This document shows, piece by piece, positions 23,554 to 32,899 of a DNA stretch of 64,000 bases. The translations under genes and the position numbers were made by a program. The notes under the pieces are model-generated. The model worked only from the letters and a program-made list of their open reading frames with translations, had not been told where the DNA came from and searched no databases. Numbering within the stretch: the first letter of the stretch is position 1; each line of letters starts with the position of its first letter. This DNA comes from Finegoldia magna ATCC 29328 (GTDB lineage: Bacteria > Bacillota > Clostridia > Tissierellales > Peptoniphilaceae), in NCBI RefSeq assembly GCF_000010185.1, contig NC_010376.1:1559501-1623500 (forward strand), read 5' to 3'.

Positions 23554-24813
23554 ATGACGAAAAAAATATTAAACACATCCCTTGCATACGTCGCAGTGCT
23601 CACTGGTGCGGGCCTTGCAAGCGGACAAGAAATCTTGCAATATTTCACAGCTTATGGCAAGTCTGGTTTGTGGACCGCGCTATTTGTTTTGTTGTTGCAT
23701 ACATTTATCGGAGCGATTATTTTGGAATTGGGCTCGTATTATTTTGCAGATGAGCACAGCGATGTCTTGGATGAAATTGCATCCAAGAAATTCACGAAAG
23801 TATTCGACATTTTACTTATCTTAACAGGATTTATAATCGGGTTTGTAATGCTATCAGGTGCAGGATCCAACCTCAACCAACAATTTGGACTAGCTCCATG
23901 GATAGGGTCTTTGATTTGCGCACTACTTGTAATTTTCGTAGGAATGATGGATTTTGAAAAAGTTACGAGAATTATCGGAGCCTTCACTCCAATTATCGTG
24001 GCGTTGATTTTAATTGCATCAATCTATACAATCGTGAAATTTGATGGAAGTTTTGACCAATTAGATCCAATCGCAAGAACTATTTCGAAAAATTTCGGCA
24101 ATCCTTGGCTTTCTGTAGTCAATTACTTTTCATTGTGTATGATGGTGGGTTTGAGTACGGCCTTTGCTATCGGTGGTAACCATGTATTATCAGAAGAAGC
24201 CAAAGTCAGTGGACTTTTGGGAGGATTTATCACAGGAACGGTAACATCACTTTTGGCTGTTGTTTTATTCATGAGAGTCGACATTTTAAAAGATTCAGAT
24301 CTTCCAACACAAGTTTTAATCGAAGAAATCAACCCTGTTCTTGGTTTGATAATGAGTTTGGTAATTTTCGGAATGATTTTTAACACAGCAATCGGCTTGT
24401 ATTATTCATTGGCAAAAAGATTTTCAAAAAATAGTCCTGGAAAGTACAAAATGTATTTAATAGGATTCGTAACTGTGGGATTTTTCCTAAGCTTTTTAGG
24501 ATTCAAGAAACTTATCAGCATCACCTACCCAATCATAGGTTACGCTGGAATTATATTGATACTATTCTTGATTTACGCATACATCAGAGATTTTAAGAAA
24601 ATCAAGAAAGAATCCAAAAGAAGATTCAAAATCTTGGATTTGTTGGAAAAGAAGTACGACGACGATCAACATTACAGCAAAAAAGATGCCAGCAAAGTAA
24701 AATCCATGATTGAAGATTCAAACTTGGACAACAAAGTTTTGAAAGAAGAAATGGAAACAATGGCAGAAGAAAATCAATCAGACGATAATGATGAAGAAAA
24801 TACTGAAGAATAA
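23554..24813 (+). CDS. YkvI-like membrane transporter
   Basis: This 419-residue protein has about ten membrane segments up to residue 340, beginning with AYVAVLTGAGLASGQEILQYF, which has the unwound-helix glycine pattern of the LeuT/APC fold seen in YkvI (COG3949). The last 80 residues are a charged cytoplasmic tail rich in Lys, then Asp and Glu, ending EENTEE. The substrate is unknown. GAAGGAG precedes ATG 23554. Confidence 0.82.
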   Translation: MTKKILNTSLAYVAVLTGAGLASGQEILQYFTAYGKSGLWTALFVLLLHTFIGAIILELGSYYFADEHSDVLDEIASKKFTKVFDILLILTGFIIGFVMLSGAGSNLNQQFGLAPWIGSLICALLVIFVGMMDFEKVTRIIGAFTPIIVALILIASIYTIVKFDGSFDQLDPIARTISKNFGNPWLSVVNYFSLCMMVGLSTAFAIGGNHVLSEEAKVSGLLGGFITGTVTSLLAVVLFMRVDILKDSDLPTQVLIEEINPVLGLIMSLVIFGMIFNTAIGLYYSLAKRFSKNSPGKYKMYLIGFVTVGFFLSFLGFKKLISITYPIIGYAGIILILFLIYAYIRDFKKIKKESKRRFKILDLLEKKYDDDQHYSKKDASKVKSMIEDSNLDNKVLKEEMETMAEENQSDDNDEENTEE

Positions 24814-24819
24814 TTAATT

Positions 24820-24844
24820 GGCTGCACTACTAGCAGCCTTTTTG
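24820..24844 (+). terminator. Terminator of the YkvI-like gene
   Basis: GGCTGC/GCAGCC with a seven-base loop is followed by TTTTT. Confidence 0.85.
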
Positions 24845-24861
24845 TTTGAGATTTTGTAGAT

Positions 24862-25035
24862 TAGAAAATCCTCTGGCTAAGAATATCATACGAAACAAAT
24901 TGTTTGATTTCAAATCGAAAAAATCCGTCAAAAATCGTACCGCGTAAGCGTTAGCGTGCTTACGATTTTAGGATTTTGAGATTTAGAAATCTTCAATTTG
25001 TGTAGTCTAGATATTCGTGCTAGAGGATTTTTCTA
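24862..25035. repeat. Structured intergenic repeat, copy B
   Basis: Four nested stems can be drawn: TAGAAAATCCTCT with AGAGGATTTTTCTA (one bulge), AATATC (24882-24887) with GATATT (25010-25015), ACAAATTG (24895-24902) with CAATTTGT (24994-25001), and AAAATCGTA (24931-24939) with TACGATTTT (24961-24969), capped by TAAGC/GCTTA. It shares AATATCAT, AACAAATTG and AGATATTCGTGC with copy A but has different outer arms and about 100 extra bases inside. Degenerate copies of its 3' arm follow near 25046 and 25070. It fills the gap before the YjiH-like gene. Confidence 0.6.
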
Positions 25036-25174
25036 ATTTTAATACCAGAAGATTTTTAAATTTATTACACCAAAGGATCTCTCACTTCTTCTCAGTAATT
25101 TTATTTGTTATTTTCTTGCATCATCTTTTTATTAATGATATACTAGTTGAAATATTTTAAAGCGAGGAGATAAT

Positions 25175-26536
25175 ATGAAAACCAACAAGAAATCATTACT
25201 TAAATTTCTGATTCCATCGATTATTGGGATAACTATCTTCATGATTCCCGTAAAATTCGATGGCAATTGGACAATAATAGTCAAAATTTTCGCTGATTTT
25301 ATCGCCAAAACCATCGGCGATTATCTACCAGCACTTTGCACAATAATAATCACGATATCATTTGTCATGAGCGTCTTGGCAAGTTTCAATGTCAAATTCA
25401 TCAAAGAAAACAAACTTTTGGATCAGACATTTTCCGTAACAGGCGTGTGGCTAGTTCTAAGAATTCTAGGATTTATCGTCGTGTGGATGGTCGTGTTGAA
25501 AGACAAGCTACACTTTGGAAAATTTTACGACATGATAGTCGCAGATGAATCTGCCACATTTATCCTCAACGATTTATTGACATCACTTGTAATTATTTTC
25601 GTAATCGCCAGCATGCTACTACCACTTTTGTTGGATTTTGGACTTTTGGAATTTATCGGTGCGATTTTTACCAAAATAATGCGACCAGTATTTTTGATTC
25701 CTGGACGTGCAGCAGTAGATTGCATCACAAGTTGGATTGGAGATGGAACATTAGGAGTCATGCTGACTTCAAACCAATACGAATCTGGATATTATTCTGC
25801 AAAAGAAGCCGCAATTATTTCTACGAATTTCTCTGCAGTTTCCATCACATTCAGTCTGATTGTCTTGTCCCAAGTTGACATGGTCGACTACTTTGGAGTG
25901 TACTACTTATTGGTATGCTTAGTTGGAATCGTGTGCGCAATTATCGTACCAAGAATTCCACCATTGTCACTTAAAAAAGATGAATATTTTGTAGAATCTA
26001 ATCAAGCAAATGAAGATATATCGAAAAATTATTCTTCATCCGTACAATACGGATTAGATTTGGCAATCAAACGAGCAGAATCTCACAAAGGAATCGGAGA
26101 ATTTTTGAAAAATGGAATCGAAAACGCATTTGGAATGTGGTTTTCAGTAATGCCTATAGTTATGATCATCGGAACGGCATCGCTTGTACTTGCCAATAAC
26201 ACGCAAGTATTTGAAATCCTTGGAAAGCCATTCTTGCCACTGTTGAACTTCTTGAAAGTTCCAGAAAGCTTGGAAGCATCCAAGACAATGATCGTCGGAT
26301 TCAGTGACATGTTCACACCATCCATTATAGCCGCAAGCACAATTCAATCGCAAATGACCAAATTCATCGTGGCGACAATCTCCGTAACACAATTAATCTA
26401 TCTATCAGAAGTCGGAGGACTTATCCTCGCATCGTCAATCCCTGTTAATTTGTTCGAATTATTCGTCATATTTATAGAACGAACAATAATCTCACTTTTG
26501 ATAGTAGTCCCAATCGCACATTTGATATTTATGTAA
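25175..26536 (+). CDS. YjiH-like membrane protein with nucleoside-recognition (Gate) domains
   Basis: The 453-residue protein has around ten membrane segments. The stretches VDCITSWIGDGTLGVMLTSNQYESGYYSAKEAAI and GFSDMFTPSIIA are typical of the YjiH family, whose Gate domains are also found in nucleoside transporters and spore proteins. Transport is assumed; the substrate is unknown. GAGGAG precedes ATG 25175. It ends in a shared terminator with the convergent hydrolase gene. Confidence 0.83.
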   Translation: MKTNKKSLLKFLIPSIIGITIFMIPVKFDGNWTIIVKIFADFIAKTIGDYLPALCTIIITISFVMSVLASFNVKFIKENKLLDQTFSVTGVWLVLRILGFIVVWMVVLKDKLHFGKFYDMIVADESATFILNDLLTSLVIIFVIASMLLPLLLDFGLLEFIGAIFTKIMRPVFLIPGRAAVDCITSWIGDGTLGVMLTSNQYESGYYSAKEAAIISTNFSAVSITFSLIVLSQVDMVDYFGVYYLLVCLVGIVCAIIVPRIPPLSLKKDEYFVESNQANEDISKNYSSSVQYGLDLAIKRAESHKGIGEFLKNGIENAFGMWFSVMPIVMIIGTASLVLANNTQVFEILGKPFLPLLNFLKVPESLEASKTMIVGFSDMFTPSIIAASTIQSQMTKFIVATISVTQLIYLSEVGGLILASSIPVNLFELFVIFIERTIISLLIVVPIAHLIFM

Positions 26537-26540
26537 ACAA

Positions 26541-26569
26541 AAACCAGAGAAACATTCTCTGGTTTTTTT
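26541..26569. terminator. Bidirectional terminator
   Basis: Ten-base arms AAACCAGAGA/TCTCTGGTTT flank a five-base loop; T-rich runs lie on both sides (26563-26569 on plus, the A-rich side 26538-26543 on minus). It serves the convergent YjiH-like and hydrolase genes. Confidence 0.85.
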
Positions 26570-26572
26570 GAT

Positions 26573-27226
26573 TTATTCTATTAAAAATTCACCAATACAT
26601 TCAGCTATTTCAACTGGCTTTTCAGTGTGAAAATCATGTGATGTATTTGGGACAAATAGTGATTTTATATTTTCTTGATTATTATTTTTCTCTACCTTGT
26701 TTTTCTTATATTCATATAAATCATCTGGTGTATCGGCTAATAATAACAGCGTTTTTACTTTTATATCCATATCAAAAATATCCACATCTTCTTTGAACTT
26801 TATATAAAGCAAATTAGAAATTGTGTCAGCATTCATCTCAAGACTATTTTCTTTTATATACCTTCTACTAAATTCAACTTCTTTTTCCACTGTTGTTTTC
26901 GTGAAATCATTCGTAATAATTGCGCCATCTAAAATAATTAATTTATCTGGTTTTATCCTTTCAATATTTCTAACCAATAAATCTGCACCTAGTGAATATC
27001 CAATAACTATTGAATTTTTTGGTATCTGAGTTTCTATCCATTTTTCAAAATCTTCTTCGTTTTCTACGTTCACATCTATATTTGAAAATTGTCCTGGTAA
27101 ATTGATATATTCAATAGTATAACTGTACTTATTTAATTCGATTTCAAGATTATTTACGTTTGATTTGTCACATCCCAAACCAGATAACATATATATTTTT
27201 TTTGCTACTTCTTTTGTATGATTCAT
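26573..27226 (-). CDS. Alpha/beta hydrolase
   Basis: The 217-residue protein starts IYMLSGLGCDKS (oxyanion loop), has the nucleophile elbow GYSLGA near residue 85, an acid in LLLLADTPDD, and the catalytic His in NTSHDFH. This is a compact alpha/beta hydrolase without signal peptide; the substrate is unknown. The start is uncertain: ATG 27226 follows the upstream stop by two bases and has no clear ribosome site, and GTG 27244 lies inside the upstream gene. Translation probably depends on the SIMPL gene. Confidence 0.75.
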   Translation of the reverse strand: MNHTKEVAKKIYMLSGLGCDKSNVNNLEIELNKYSYTIEYINLPGQFSNIDVNVENEEDFEKWIETQIPKNSIVIGYSLGADLLVRNIERIKPDKLIILDGAIITNDFTKTTVEKEVEFSRRYIKENSLEMNADTISNLLYIKFKEDVDIFDMDIKVKTLLLLADTPDDLYEYKKNKVEKNNNQENIKSLFVPNTSHDFHTEKPVEIAECIGEFLIE

Positions 27227-27228
27227 AT

Positions 27229-27876
27229 TTATTCTATTGTCCACGTAATTGTAACAGTGTCTTGCACATCAATGTCATCAGCCTCGATGTCTATGTCATA
27301 GCTCGATGCCGCTTCACAAACCATCAAATCATCCATAGGTTCTGAATATATCTCAATTTCTCCCCACGAATAATCTATGTTAAGTATTTCCTTCAACTTC
27401 ACACCAGAAGCCTTCGCCAACACCTTTGCCTTAGTTGTGGAATCTTCTACAGCTTTTTCTAGCAAATCATTCTTGACCTTTTCCTTGTCCTTCACAGTGT
27501 GATTAATTTCAAACTTCACTTTTACATTGCAATTCGCCAATTCGTACAAAACTTTTCCAAGTATCTTATTGTCATTTTCAAACTCAATGTATGTGCGATG
27601 CTCGTATTTGTATCCTACGAATCTGTCCTTATAGTCGTCATTTTTGTCATGATATCTCTCGTATTTCGAATCAATCGAAAAATGAGTTGTCTTCAAATTC
27701 TTCGGATCAAGCCCTGCCTTTTCCAAAGCATCTCGCAACATTTTCGTGTCATATGTCGATTGTTCAATAGTTTCGTCATAATTCCAGCGCAAACCCTCAG
27801 CTTTTATCGTAACCTTGATAGTGTCAGGCTTCACCGAAATCTTTCCCTTACCCTTTACGCGAATAGTTCTTTCCAT
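27229..27876 (-). CDS. SIMPL domain (DUF541) protein
   Basis: The 215-residue protein begins with RTIRVKGKGKISVKPDTIKV, the hallmark of the SIMPL/DUF541 family (YggE, BP26), which has a channel-like oligomeric fold and poorly defined functions including stress tolerance. The family members I know are often exported; this one lacks a signal peptide. AAGGAG precedes ATG 27876. It is probably co-transcribed with the hydrolase. Confidence 0.82.
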   Translation of the reverse strand: MERTIRVKGKGKISVKPDTIKVTIKAEGLRWNYDETIEQSTYDTKMLRDALEKAGLDPKNLKTTHFSIDSKYERYHDKNDDYKDRFVGYKYEHRTYIEFENDNKILGKVLYELANCNVKVKFEINHTVKDKEKVKNDLLEKAVEDSTTKAKVLAKASGVKLKEILNIDYSWGEIEIYSEPMDDLMVCEAASSYDIDIEADDIDVQDTVTITWTIE

Positions 27877-27988
27877 AATAATCTCCTTTTGATGATAAAT
27901 TTATCCTACAACCTCGTCGATGTACTCTGCTTGTTCCACGATAAAATAGATGATTTTTTACAAATTTGGCAATTAATTGCTTAAAAAA

Positions 27989-28835
27989 TTATTTCTTCTC
28001 CTCTAATTTTTTAATACCACTATCTCCAAGTTTTTCAAGTGACATCAATTGTGTTCTTGCAAGTTTTCTAAGTTCAATCATTCTCTCTTTTTGATTCACA
28101 CCTTTTCCAATAAGGATTGCATTATAGCTTTCCATATTTGCAAGCACAAGTAATTCATTCAAACCTGCATAGTCTCTCATATTGCCTTTTAAATCTGGAT
28201 TTTCTTCACGCCACTGTTTTGCTCTCTTATTAAATAAGGCAACATTCAGCATATCTGCTTCACTTGCGTATTTATAAGATAATTGTTCATTAGTTAGGTC
28301 TTTTAAGAGATATTCTTTTATTGCATCTGTATGAATTTTATAATTAATCTTGGAAATTTCTCTATGAAGATTCCAAGTCAATGATAGCTTTGAGGTTTCA
28401 TCTTCCTTCAATCTTTGATAATCTTTTATAATATATAATTCAAACTCTGCCGATATCCAGGACGCAAATTTGAAGGCGATATCTTTATGTGCGAAAGTTC
28501 CTCCTCCTCTTCCAAGTTTTACAAATAATCCTATAGCATTTGTTTGTCTTCTGCCATTTTTGAGGAGATAATGTAAAAGCATTACTGCCTGCTTCTTTTA
28601 AATACCCCTCGAATTCGAGGGGGTTAAATTCTGGATTATTTAATTGCTCCCAAATTCCTAAATATTCTATAGTATTGTAATTTCTCATCCAGTTAGCTAC
28701 AACTACATTTGGTTCTTCTGTATTTTTATATTTTGCTATATCCGTTAAGCTTATATAATCATTTTTAAAATCTTCGGTATATACTTGAATTGAAAATCCC
28801 TTAGCAGAAATTTGCTCTTTCTTCATTTTAGACAA
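27989..28835 (-). pseudogene. KilA-N domain protein, frameshifted
   Basis: The first part (28835-28485 frame, TTG start with AAGGAG eight bases upstream) carries the KilA-N beginning: DYISLTDIAKYKN, VVANWMRNYNTIEYLGIWE, EAGSNAFTLSPQKW. The second part (to 27989) resumes in another frame with QTNAIGLFVKLGRGGGTFAH, KDIAFKFASWISAEFELYII and a 130-residue helical tail. The frame change falls within 28544-28554 and needs one base. Joined, they give about 280 residues, the usual size of such single-gene KilA-N proteins, which are phage- or element-derived DNA-binding proteins. It is either inactivated or a sequencing error; no slippery site is evident. Confidence 0.8.
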
Positions 28836-28847
28836 TTTACACTCTCC

Positions 28848-28907
28848 TTATGCTGGTGTACTCTTTACAATTTCAAATCCAAGGTTAGATCCTGTTATGT
28901 TGTCCAT
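28848..28907 (-). CDS. Possible 19-residue leader peptide before kilA-N
   Basis: ATG 28907 with AGGTGATT upstream opens a 19-codon frame (MDNITGSNLGFEIVKSTPA) that stops where the AAGGAG of the KilA-N gene begins (TAAGGAG). The arrangement looks like a translated leader or the stump of a former upstream gene. There is no family evidence. Confidence 0.3.
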   Translation of the reverse strand: MDNITGSNLGFEIVKSTPA

Positions 28908-29008
28908 GTAATCACCTGCTATATTTTTATTGCTTTTTATTAATTATTCTTAAATATTATTATATCAAAATGAGTTTGTTAATTCAGCATTGTAGCTTTT
29001 CTCTACGC

Positions 29009-29048
29009 AAAAAACAGAGCGAAAGTTATTTCTTTCGCTCTGTTTTTT
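29009..29048. terminator. Strong bidirectional terminator
   Basis: Perfect 17-base arms AAAAAACAGAGCGAAAG/CTTTCGCTCTGTTTTTT with a six-base loop. On the minus strand it ends the ASCH gene transcript, 20 bases after its stop. Confidence 0.9.
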
Positions 29049-29067
29049 AAATTTTTTTAGAATTAAA

Positions 29068-29529
29068 TTATTCTTCTCCAAATATATCCAAGTTTTCTAT
29101 GAACCCATTTTCTTTCCACCACGTTGCGACATCTACATCGTATTGTTTTGTGTCGTAATCTATGTCGATTGCTTCGAGGTCATCTAGTTCACGTTCCACT
29201 TCGAACAAGTGGAGTTTGCCTTTTACCGGAAATGGCACGATTGGAATTACGCGGTTGAATATCCACGAATATCCCTCAAATGTTTCGTCATCATATAAAA
29301 ATGCATCTGCTCTGTCAGTTTCGTCGTTGTATTTTCGAATGTCGGCCAATTCTGCTATTGCTATTGCGTGTCCATTCATGAGTGATGTTCTTTCGAATTT
29401 ATTTCTGGCAGTGGATGCACAAATCAATATCCATCCTCGATAATCTGTCTTCCAACTGCGAAGTTCGATCCATTTGCATCCCATAGCTATCATTGTTGCG
29501 TAGAATGGTTGTATACTTAGTGCTTTCAT
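29068..29529 (-). CDS. ASCH domain protein
   Basis: The 153-residue protein opens with LSIQPFYATMIAMGCKWIEL followed by RSW, the ASCH signature (a PUA-like beta barrel with a G-x-K-x-I-E-x-R motif). ASCH proteins bind RNA or act as small amidohydrolases; the role here is not determined. A long acidic loop follows residue 60. It has a GAGG ribosome site and its own terminator. Confidence 0.82.
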   Translation of the reverse strand: MKALSIQPFYATMIAMGCKWIELRSWKTDYRGWILICASTARNKFERTSLMNGHAIAIAELADIRKYNDETDRADAFLYDDETFEGYSWIFNRVIPIVPFPVKGKLHLFEVERELDDLEAIDIDYDTKQYDVDVATWWKENGFIENLDIFGEE

Positions 29530-29561
29530 TTATGTTTCCTCTTTTAAAATTTCTTATGTAG

Positions 29562-29588
29562 AAAAACCGGGTTTGATTGCCAAACCCG
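29562..29588 (-). terminator. Terminator of the C69 dipeptidase gene
   Basis: Eight-base arms CGGGTTTG/CAAACCCG with a five-base loop, followed on the minus strand by five T. It lies 14 bases after the stop. Confidence 0.85.
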
Positions 29589-29602
29589 ATTTTAGTTTAA
29601 TA

Positions 29603-31069
29603 TTAGTTGTCACTTCTTGCGAATCCGTTTTTCATTTCGCAGCTTGCTGTGAATAAAACGTCGTGAAGTAATTTGTCTGTTTTTTCTTTTAAGAAATCTG
29701 CCATTTCTTGGTTTGCTTTTTCAAGTAATTCATGAACGTTACCTGAGTTTTTAGCAAATTCTTCGTCGTATTTGTTGATGATTTCGTTGGATTTGGATTG
29801 AACTGCTCCTTGGTATCTTTCGATGAAGATTGCTGTTTTATTGAAGTGTGCATCGCAAAGTGCTGCTATGATTCTGTTAGCCCAGTAGAAGTTTTCTGAT
29901 GTTGCTTTTACTACTTGATCTGCTACATAGCTTGGTGTTGTTTCTACGTTTGCGTAGAATGCAACTGCTGCGTTGAATGCGTTGCTACCGAATGACAACC
30001 ATTGAATTGCTCTGATTTCTTCTGGAGCGTATGGTCTTATTTGTGTGAAATGTGTTACGTTGTCACGGCTAATTCCCAATGGACGATACATTCCACGGTA
30101 GTTTGGATCTCCGTGTTTTGCATAGCAATCGTAAGGTGTTCCTTCGTAGTGGCTAGACAATATTGTCTTCATATCTTCAACTGTGATTTTTCTTTCTGGT
30201 ACCATTGCCCATGGCAAATCATCAGATTCTGGTGTAAAATCAGCATCTTCTCCATCCCAAATCAAAGTGTTAGGATTGAAATATCTAAGCATAATCCATG
30301 CTCTTGGTGTATTGTATGTGTGATCTGAATGATCATGAGATCCGTATGCTAATCTTGGATTTACATAATCTTCTTGATCTAAGAATAAGTGATGTTTTTC
30401 TGACCATTCTTTCAAATCTTTTGAGCACATGAATTCTTTTTGTTCACCATAAGCATCGTCGAAATCAAAATAATCAATTCCCAATTGGTTTGGCATTACA
30501 ACGTATGCATCATCAGGAACTCTTCTTGCCATCCAGTGATGTCCGCCGATTGTTTCCAACCACCAAATTTCGTCAACATCTTGGAATGCGATTCCGTTTG
30601 ATTCGTAAGTTCCGTGTTCTTCTAATAATTTTCCTAATCTTTCAACGCCTTCTCTTGCAGAGTTGATGTATGGAAGAACAAGAGTTACGAAATCTTCTTC
30701 GCCAATACCGCCACATTTTTCTTCTTTTGTTGGATATTGAATCAAAGGATCTGCTCCTTGAACTCTTGCGTTTGTAGTGATAGTTTCAGTTGCGCTCATT
30801 GAAATATTTTTTTCGTTAACGCCTGATGCTGCCCAATCTCCTTCGAATGTGTCAGAGTTTGGAAGTGCTGTATATCTCATAGGATTATCCGGTAAATCTA
30901 CCTTGCATCCTGATAAAACTGATTCGTATTTTCTTGGTTGATCTTCTGGTTTTACAACGATAAATCTTTTTGCTGTAAAAATTCCAGAAGGAGAATCTTC
31001 ACTTCTTGAAATAATTGTTGAGCCGTCAAAGCTCGCTTCTTTACCTACTAATAGTGTAGTACATGCCAT
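29603..31069 (-). CDS. C69 family dipeptidase
   Basis: The 488-residue enzyme starts MACTTLLVGKEASFDGSTII, placing Cys3 as the N-terminal nucleophile, with RSED shortly after; this is the pattern of peptidase family C69 (PepDA of lactobacilli). Later conserved blocks include GIGEEDFVTLVLPYINSARE and YGSHDHSDHTYNTPRAW. It hydrolyses dipeptides in the cytoplasm; no export signal is present. AGGAGGT precedes the ATG. With the M20 dipeptidase at 56181 it suggests peptide-based nutrition. Confidence 0.92.
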   Translation of the reverse strand: MACTTLLVGKEASFDGSTIISRSEDSPSGIFTAKRFIVVKPEDQPRKYESVLSGCKVDLPDNPMRYTALPNSDTFEGDWAASGVNEKNISMSATETITTNARVQGADPLIQYPTKEEKCGGIGEEDFVTLVLPYINSAREGVERLGKLLEEHGTYESNGIAFQDVDEIWWLETIGGHHWMARRVPDDAYVVMPNQLGIDYFDFDDAYGEQKEFMCSKDLKEWSEKHHLFLDQEDYVNPRLAYGSHDHSDHTYNTPRAWIMLRYFNPNTLIWDGEDADFTPESDDLPWAMVPERKITVEDMKTILSSHYEGTPYDCYAKHGDPNYRGMYRPLGISRDNVTHFTQIRPYAPEEIRAIQWLSFGSNAFNAAVAFYANVETTPSYVADQVVKATSENFYWANRIIAALCDAHFNKTAIFIERYQGAVQSKSNEIINKYDEEFAKNSGNVHELLEKANQEMADFLKEKTDKLLHDVLFTASCEMKNGFARSDN

Positions 31070-31152
31070 AATTTTCTACCTCCTAAATGTGATATCCTTT
31101 TCTAATATCCAATATCATTATACCCCTTTTTCTATATTTTTACACCACAAAT

Positions 31153-31180
31153 AAAAAAAACTCCGAGATATTCTCGGAGT
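31153..31180 (-). terminator. Terminator of the ECF-nucleoside hydrolase operon
   Basis: Nine-base arms ACTCCGAGA/TCTCGGAGT with a three-base loop, followed on the minus strand by eight T (31160-31153). Confidence 0.88.
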
Positions 31181-31185
31181 CAAAT

Positions 31186-32088
31186 TTAATCTGTAAGAGC
31201 TTGCATCAATATTTCTCTAAATTTATCGATATTGATTTTAGTGATTACTTTGCAATTGAATTCGCCATTTTCTTCTTTTATTAAATCTCTGTAGCTCATT
31301 CCTCTTGTTTCGTCGTTTTGCACATCGATTTTGATGTACATGTCTTCCGTTTCGAAAACTTCTGGATTATCAAGAACGATTACTGAACAAGGATCGTGAA
31401 TTCCTGCATCGTTTGATGCGTAGTATTTCAAAATTCTGTGTGCAAATTTGGTTCTTTTCGTATCAATTGTGTCCAAGAATTGGATTTGCTCATCAGTTAT
31501 GCTGGCTTTTTGTGTAATATTAAGTCCTGCCATGATGAGTTTCACGCCACTTTCAAACACGATTTTTGCAGCTTCTGGATCTACGAAGAAATTAAATTCG
31601 CTGAGACTTGTTACATTTCCTCTTGTAATTGAGCCACCCATGATGCTAATTTGTTCGATTTTTTCCTTGTCTTCTGGAAAAGTTCGAAGCAATAGCGCGA
31701 TGTTTGTAAGTGGTCCTACTGCGATGATTGTGATTTTTCCAGTCGATTTTTGAATGATTTCGTGCATCATTGTAACTGAATTTTCGCTTGAAAGTTCTCC
31801 TACATCGTCTGATTCAATCATATCTCTGAATCCTGCAATTCCATCATCTCCGTGAACTGTCGCAAAGAAAGGCTCTCTTACAAGTGGCACTTCTTGGCCT
31901 TTTCCCATCGGTACATTTATATCCAATAATTTTGCCAAGCATTGCATGTTTCTTGTTGTGTGCTCAATTGACACGTTACCACTCACCGATGAAAGCGCCA
32001 ACAAATTTAAATTTTTTGCTTTTTTAATTGCAAATAATGCCGCTGCATCATCTACTCCTGGATCAAAATCCAATATACAATTAATCAT
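31186..32088 (-). CDS. Inosine/uridine-preferring nucleoside hydrolase family protein
   Basis: The 300-residue protein has the metal-binding DFDPGVDDA near its start, ITIIAVGPLTNIALLL in the middle and DAGIHDPCSV near residue 235, all marks of the IUNH fold that cleaves nucleosides to base and ribose with Ca2+. Base preference is not evident. The start is ATG 32088 with GGAGG; a TTG at 32100 lies in the ribosome site. It overlaps the end of the second ECF ATPase gene by eight bases, so it is the last gene of the ECF operon and probably acts on the imported compound. Confidence 0.9.
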   Translation of the reverse strand: MINCILDFDPGVDDAAALFAIKKAKNLNLLALSSVSGNVSIEHTTRNMQCLAKLLDINVPMGKGQEVPLVREPFFATVHGDDGIAGFRDMIESDDVGELSSENSVTMMHEIIQKSTGKITIIAVGPLTNIALLLRTFPEDKEKIEQISIMGGSITRGNVTSLSEFNFFVDPEAAKIVFESGVKLIMAGLNITQKASITDEQIQFLDTIDTKRTKFAHRILKYYASNDAGIHDPCSVIVLDNPEVFETEDMYIKIDVQNDETRGMSYRDLIKEENGEFNCKVITKINIDKFREILMQALTD

Positions 32089-32899
32089 TGTGTCCTCCAA
32101 AATCTTTGATGTAATCTACAAAATCATCAACCGACAACAATTTTTCGTTCAAATTAATCGAATTGCAAAGTCTTTTGATAACAGGCGGTTGGATGTATGC
32201 TTTTTGTAGTATTTCGTCTTCGTCAAAAACTTCCTTCTTATCTGCGTCTTTGATGATTTCCTTGTTGGACATTACGACAACTCTGTTGAAGTTTTCAACG
32301 ACAAATTCCATATCGTGCGTTATTGTTATGATTGTTTTGTTCAAATCGTGCAAATGATCGATGACTCTTTTCAAGCAACTCATCGAATATGCGTCTTGTC
32401 CTGCAGTTGGTTCATCAAATATGAAAATATCGCAGTCGTTTGCGATTGTAATTGCAATCGTGATGAATTTTCTAGTACTAAATGGCAAATCGTATGGATG
32501 ATCGTCCAAATATTCTGAAAGTTCGCAAATTTCGCACGCTTGTCTGACACGTCTATCCATTTCATCTTCGTCGACTTTCAATGCTCTCAACGAAAATGCG
32601 ACTTCATCGTAAACTGTTGAGTTGAAGATTTGATCGTTAGGATTTTGGAATACGTAGCCAACTTTTCTGGAGATTTGTGCTGTTGTCATGTCTTTTGTGT
32701 TTTTGCCCTCTAACAAGATTTCTCCAGAACTTGGTCTCAATAATCCATTCATTAATTTGGCGCAAGTTGATTTGCCGGCTCCGTTTTGTCCTACGATTGC
32801 AACTTTTTCTGAAGGATACACAACAAAATTCAAATCGTTAATCGCTTTGAATCCGTTAGGATAAGTAAAGCTTACATTGTTAAATTCTAATTCGCTCAT
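32081..32899 (-). CDS. ECF transporter ATPase EcfA (second)
   Basis: This 272-residue ATPase has Walker A GQNGAGKST and Walker B IFIFDEPTAGQD with the catalytic Glu. The signature reads LPFSTRKF in place of LSGGQ-type, so its ATP site is unusual; the partner ATPase has a normal LSGGQ. The start is ATG 32899 with GGAGG, overlapping the stop of the partner gene by one base (TAATG). Together they form the ATPase pair of the ECF module. Confidence 0.9.
   Translation of the reverse strand: MSELEFNNVSFTYPNGFKAINDLNFVVYPSEKVAIVGQNGAGKSTCAKLMNGLLRPSSGEILLEGKNTKDMTTAQISRKVGYVFQNPNDQIFNSTVYDEVAFSLRALKVDEDEMDRRVRQACEICELSEYLDDHPYDLPFSTRKFITIAITIANDCDIFIFDEPTAGQDAYSMSCLKRVIDHLHDLNKTIITITHDMEFVVENFNRVVVMSNKEIIKDADKKEVFDEDEILQKAYIQPPVIKRLCNSINLNEKLLSVDDFVDYIKDFGGHND

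Noticed and set aside
22529-25035. Elements A and B as a MITE or insertion sequence pair
   Set aside because: The outer arms differ between copies and no target-site duplication is visible; a mobile element would normally keep its ends and vary inside.
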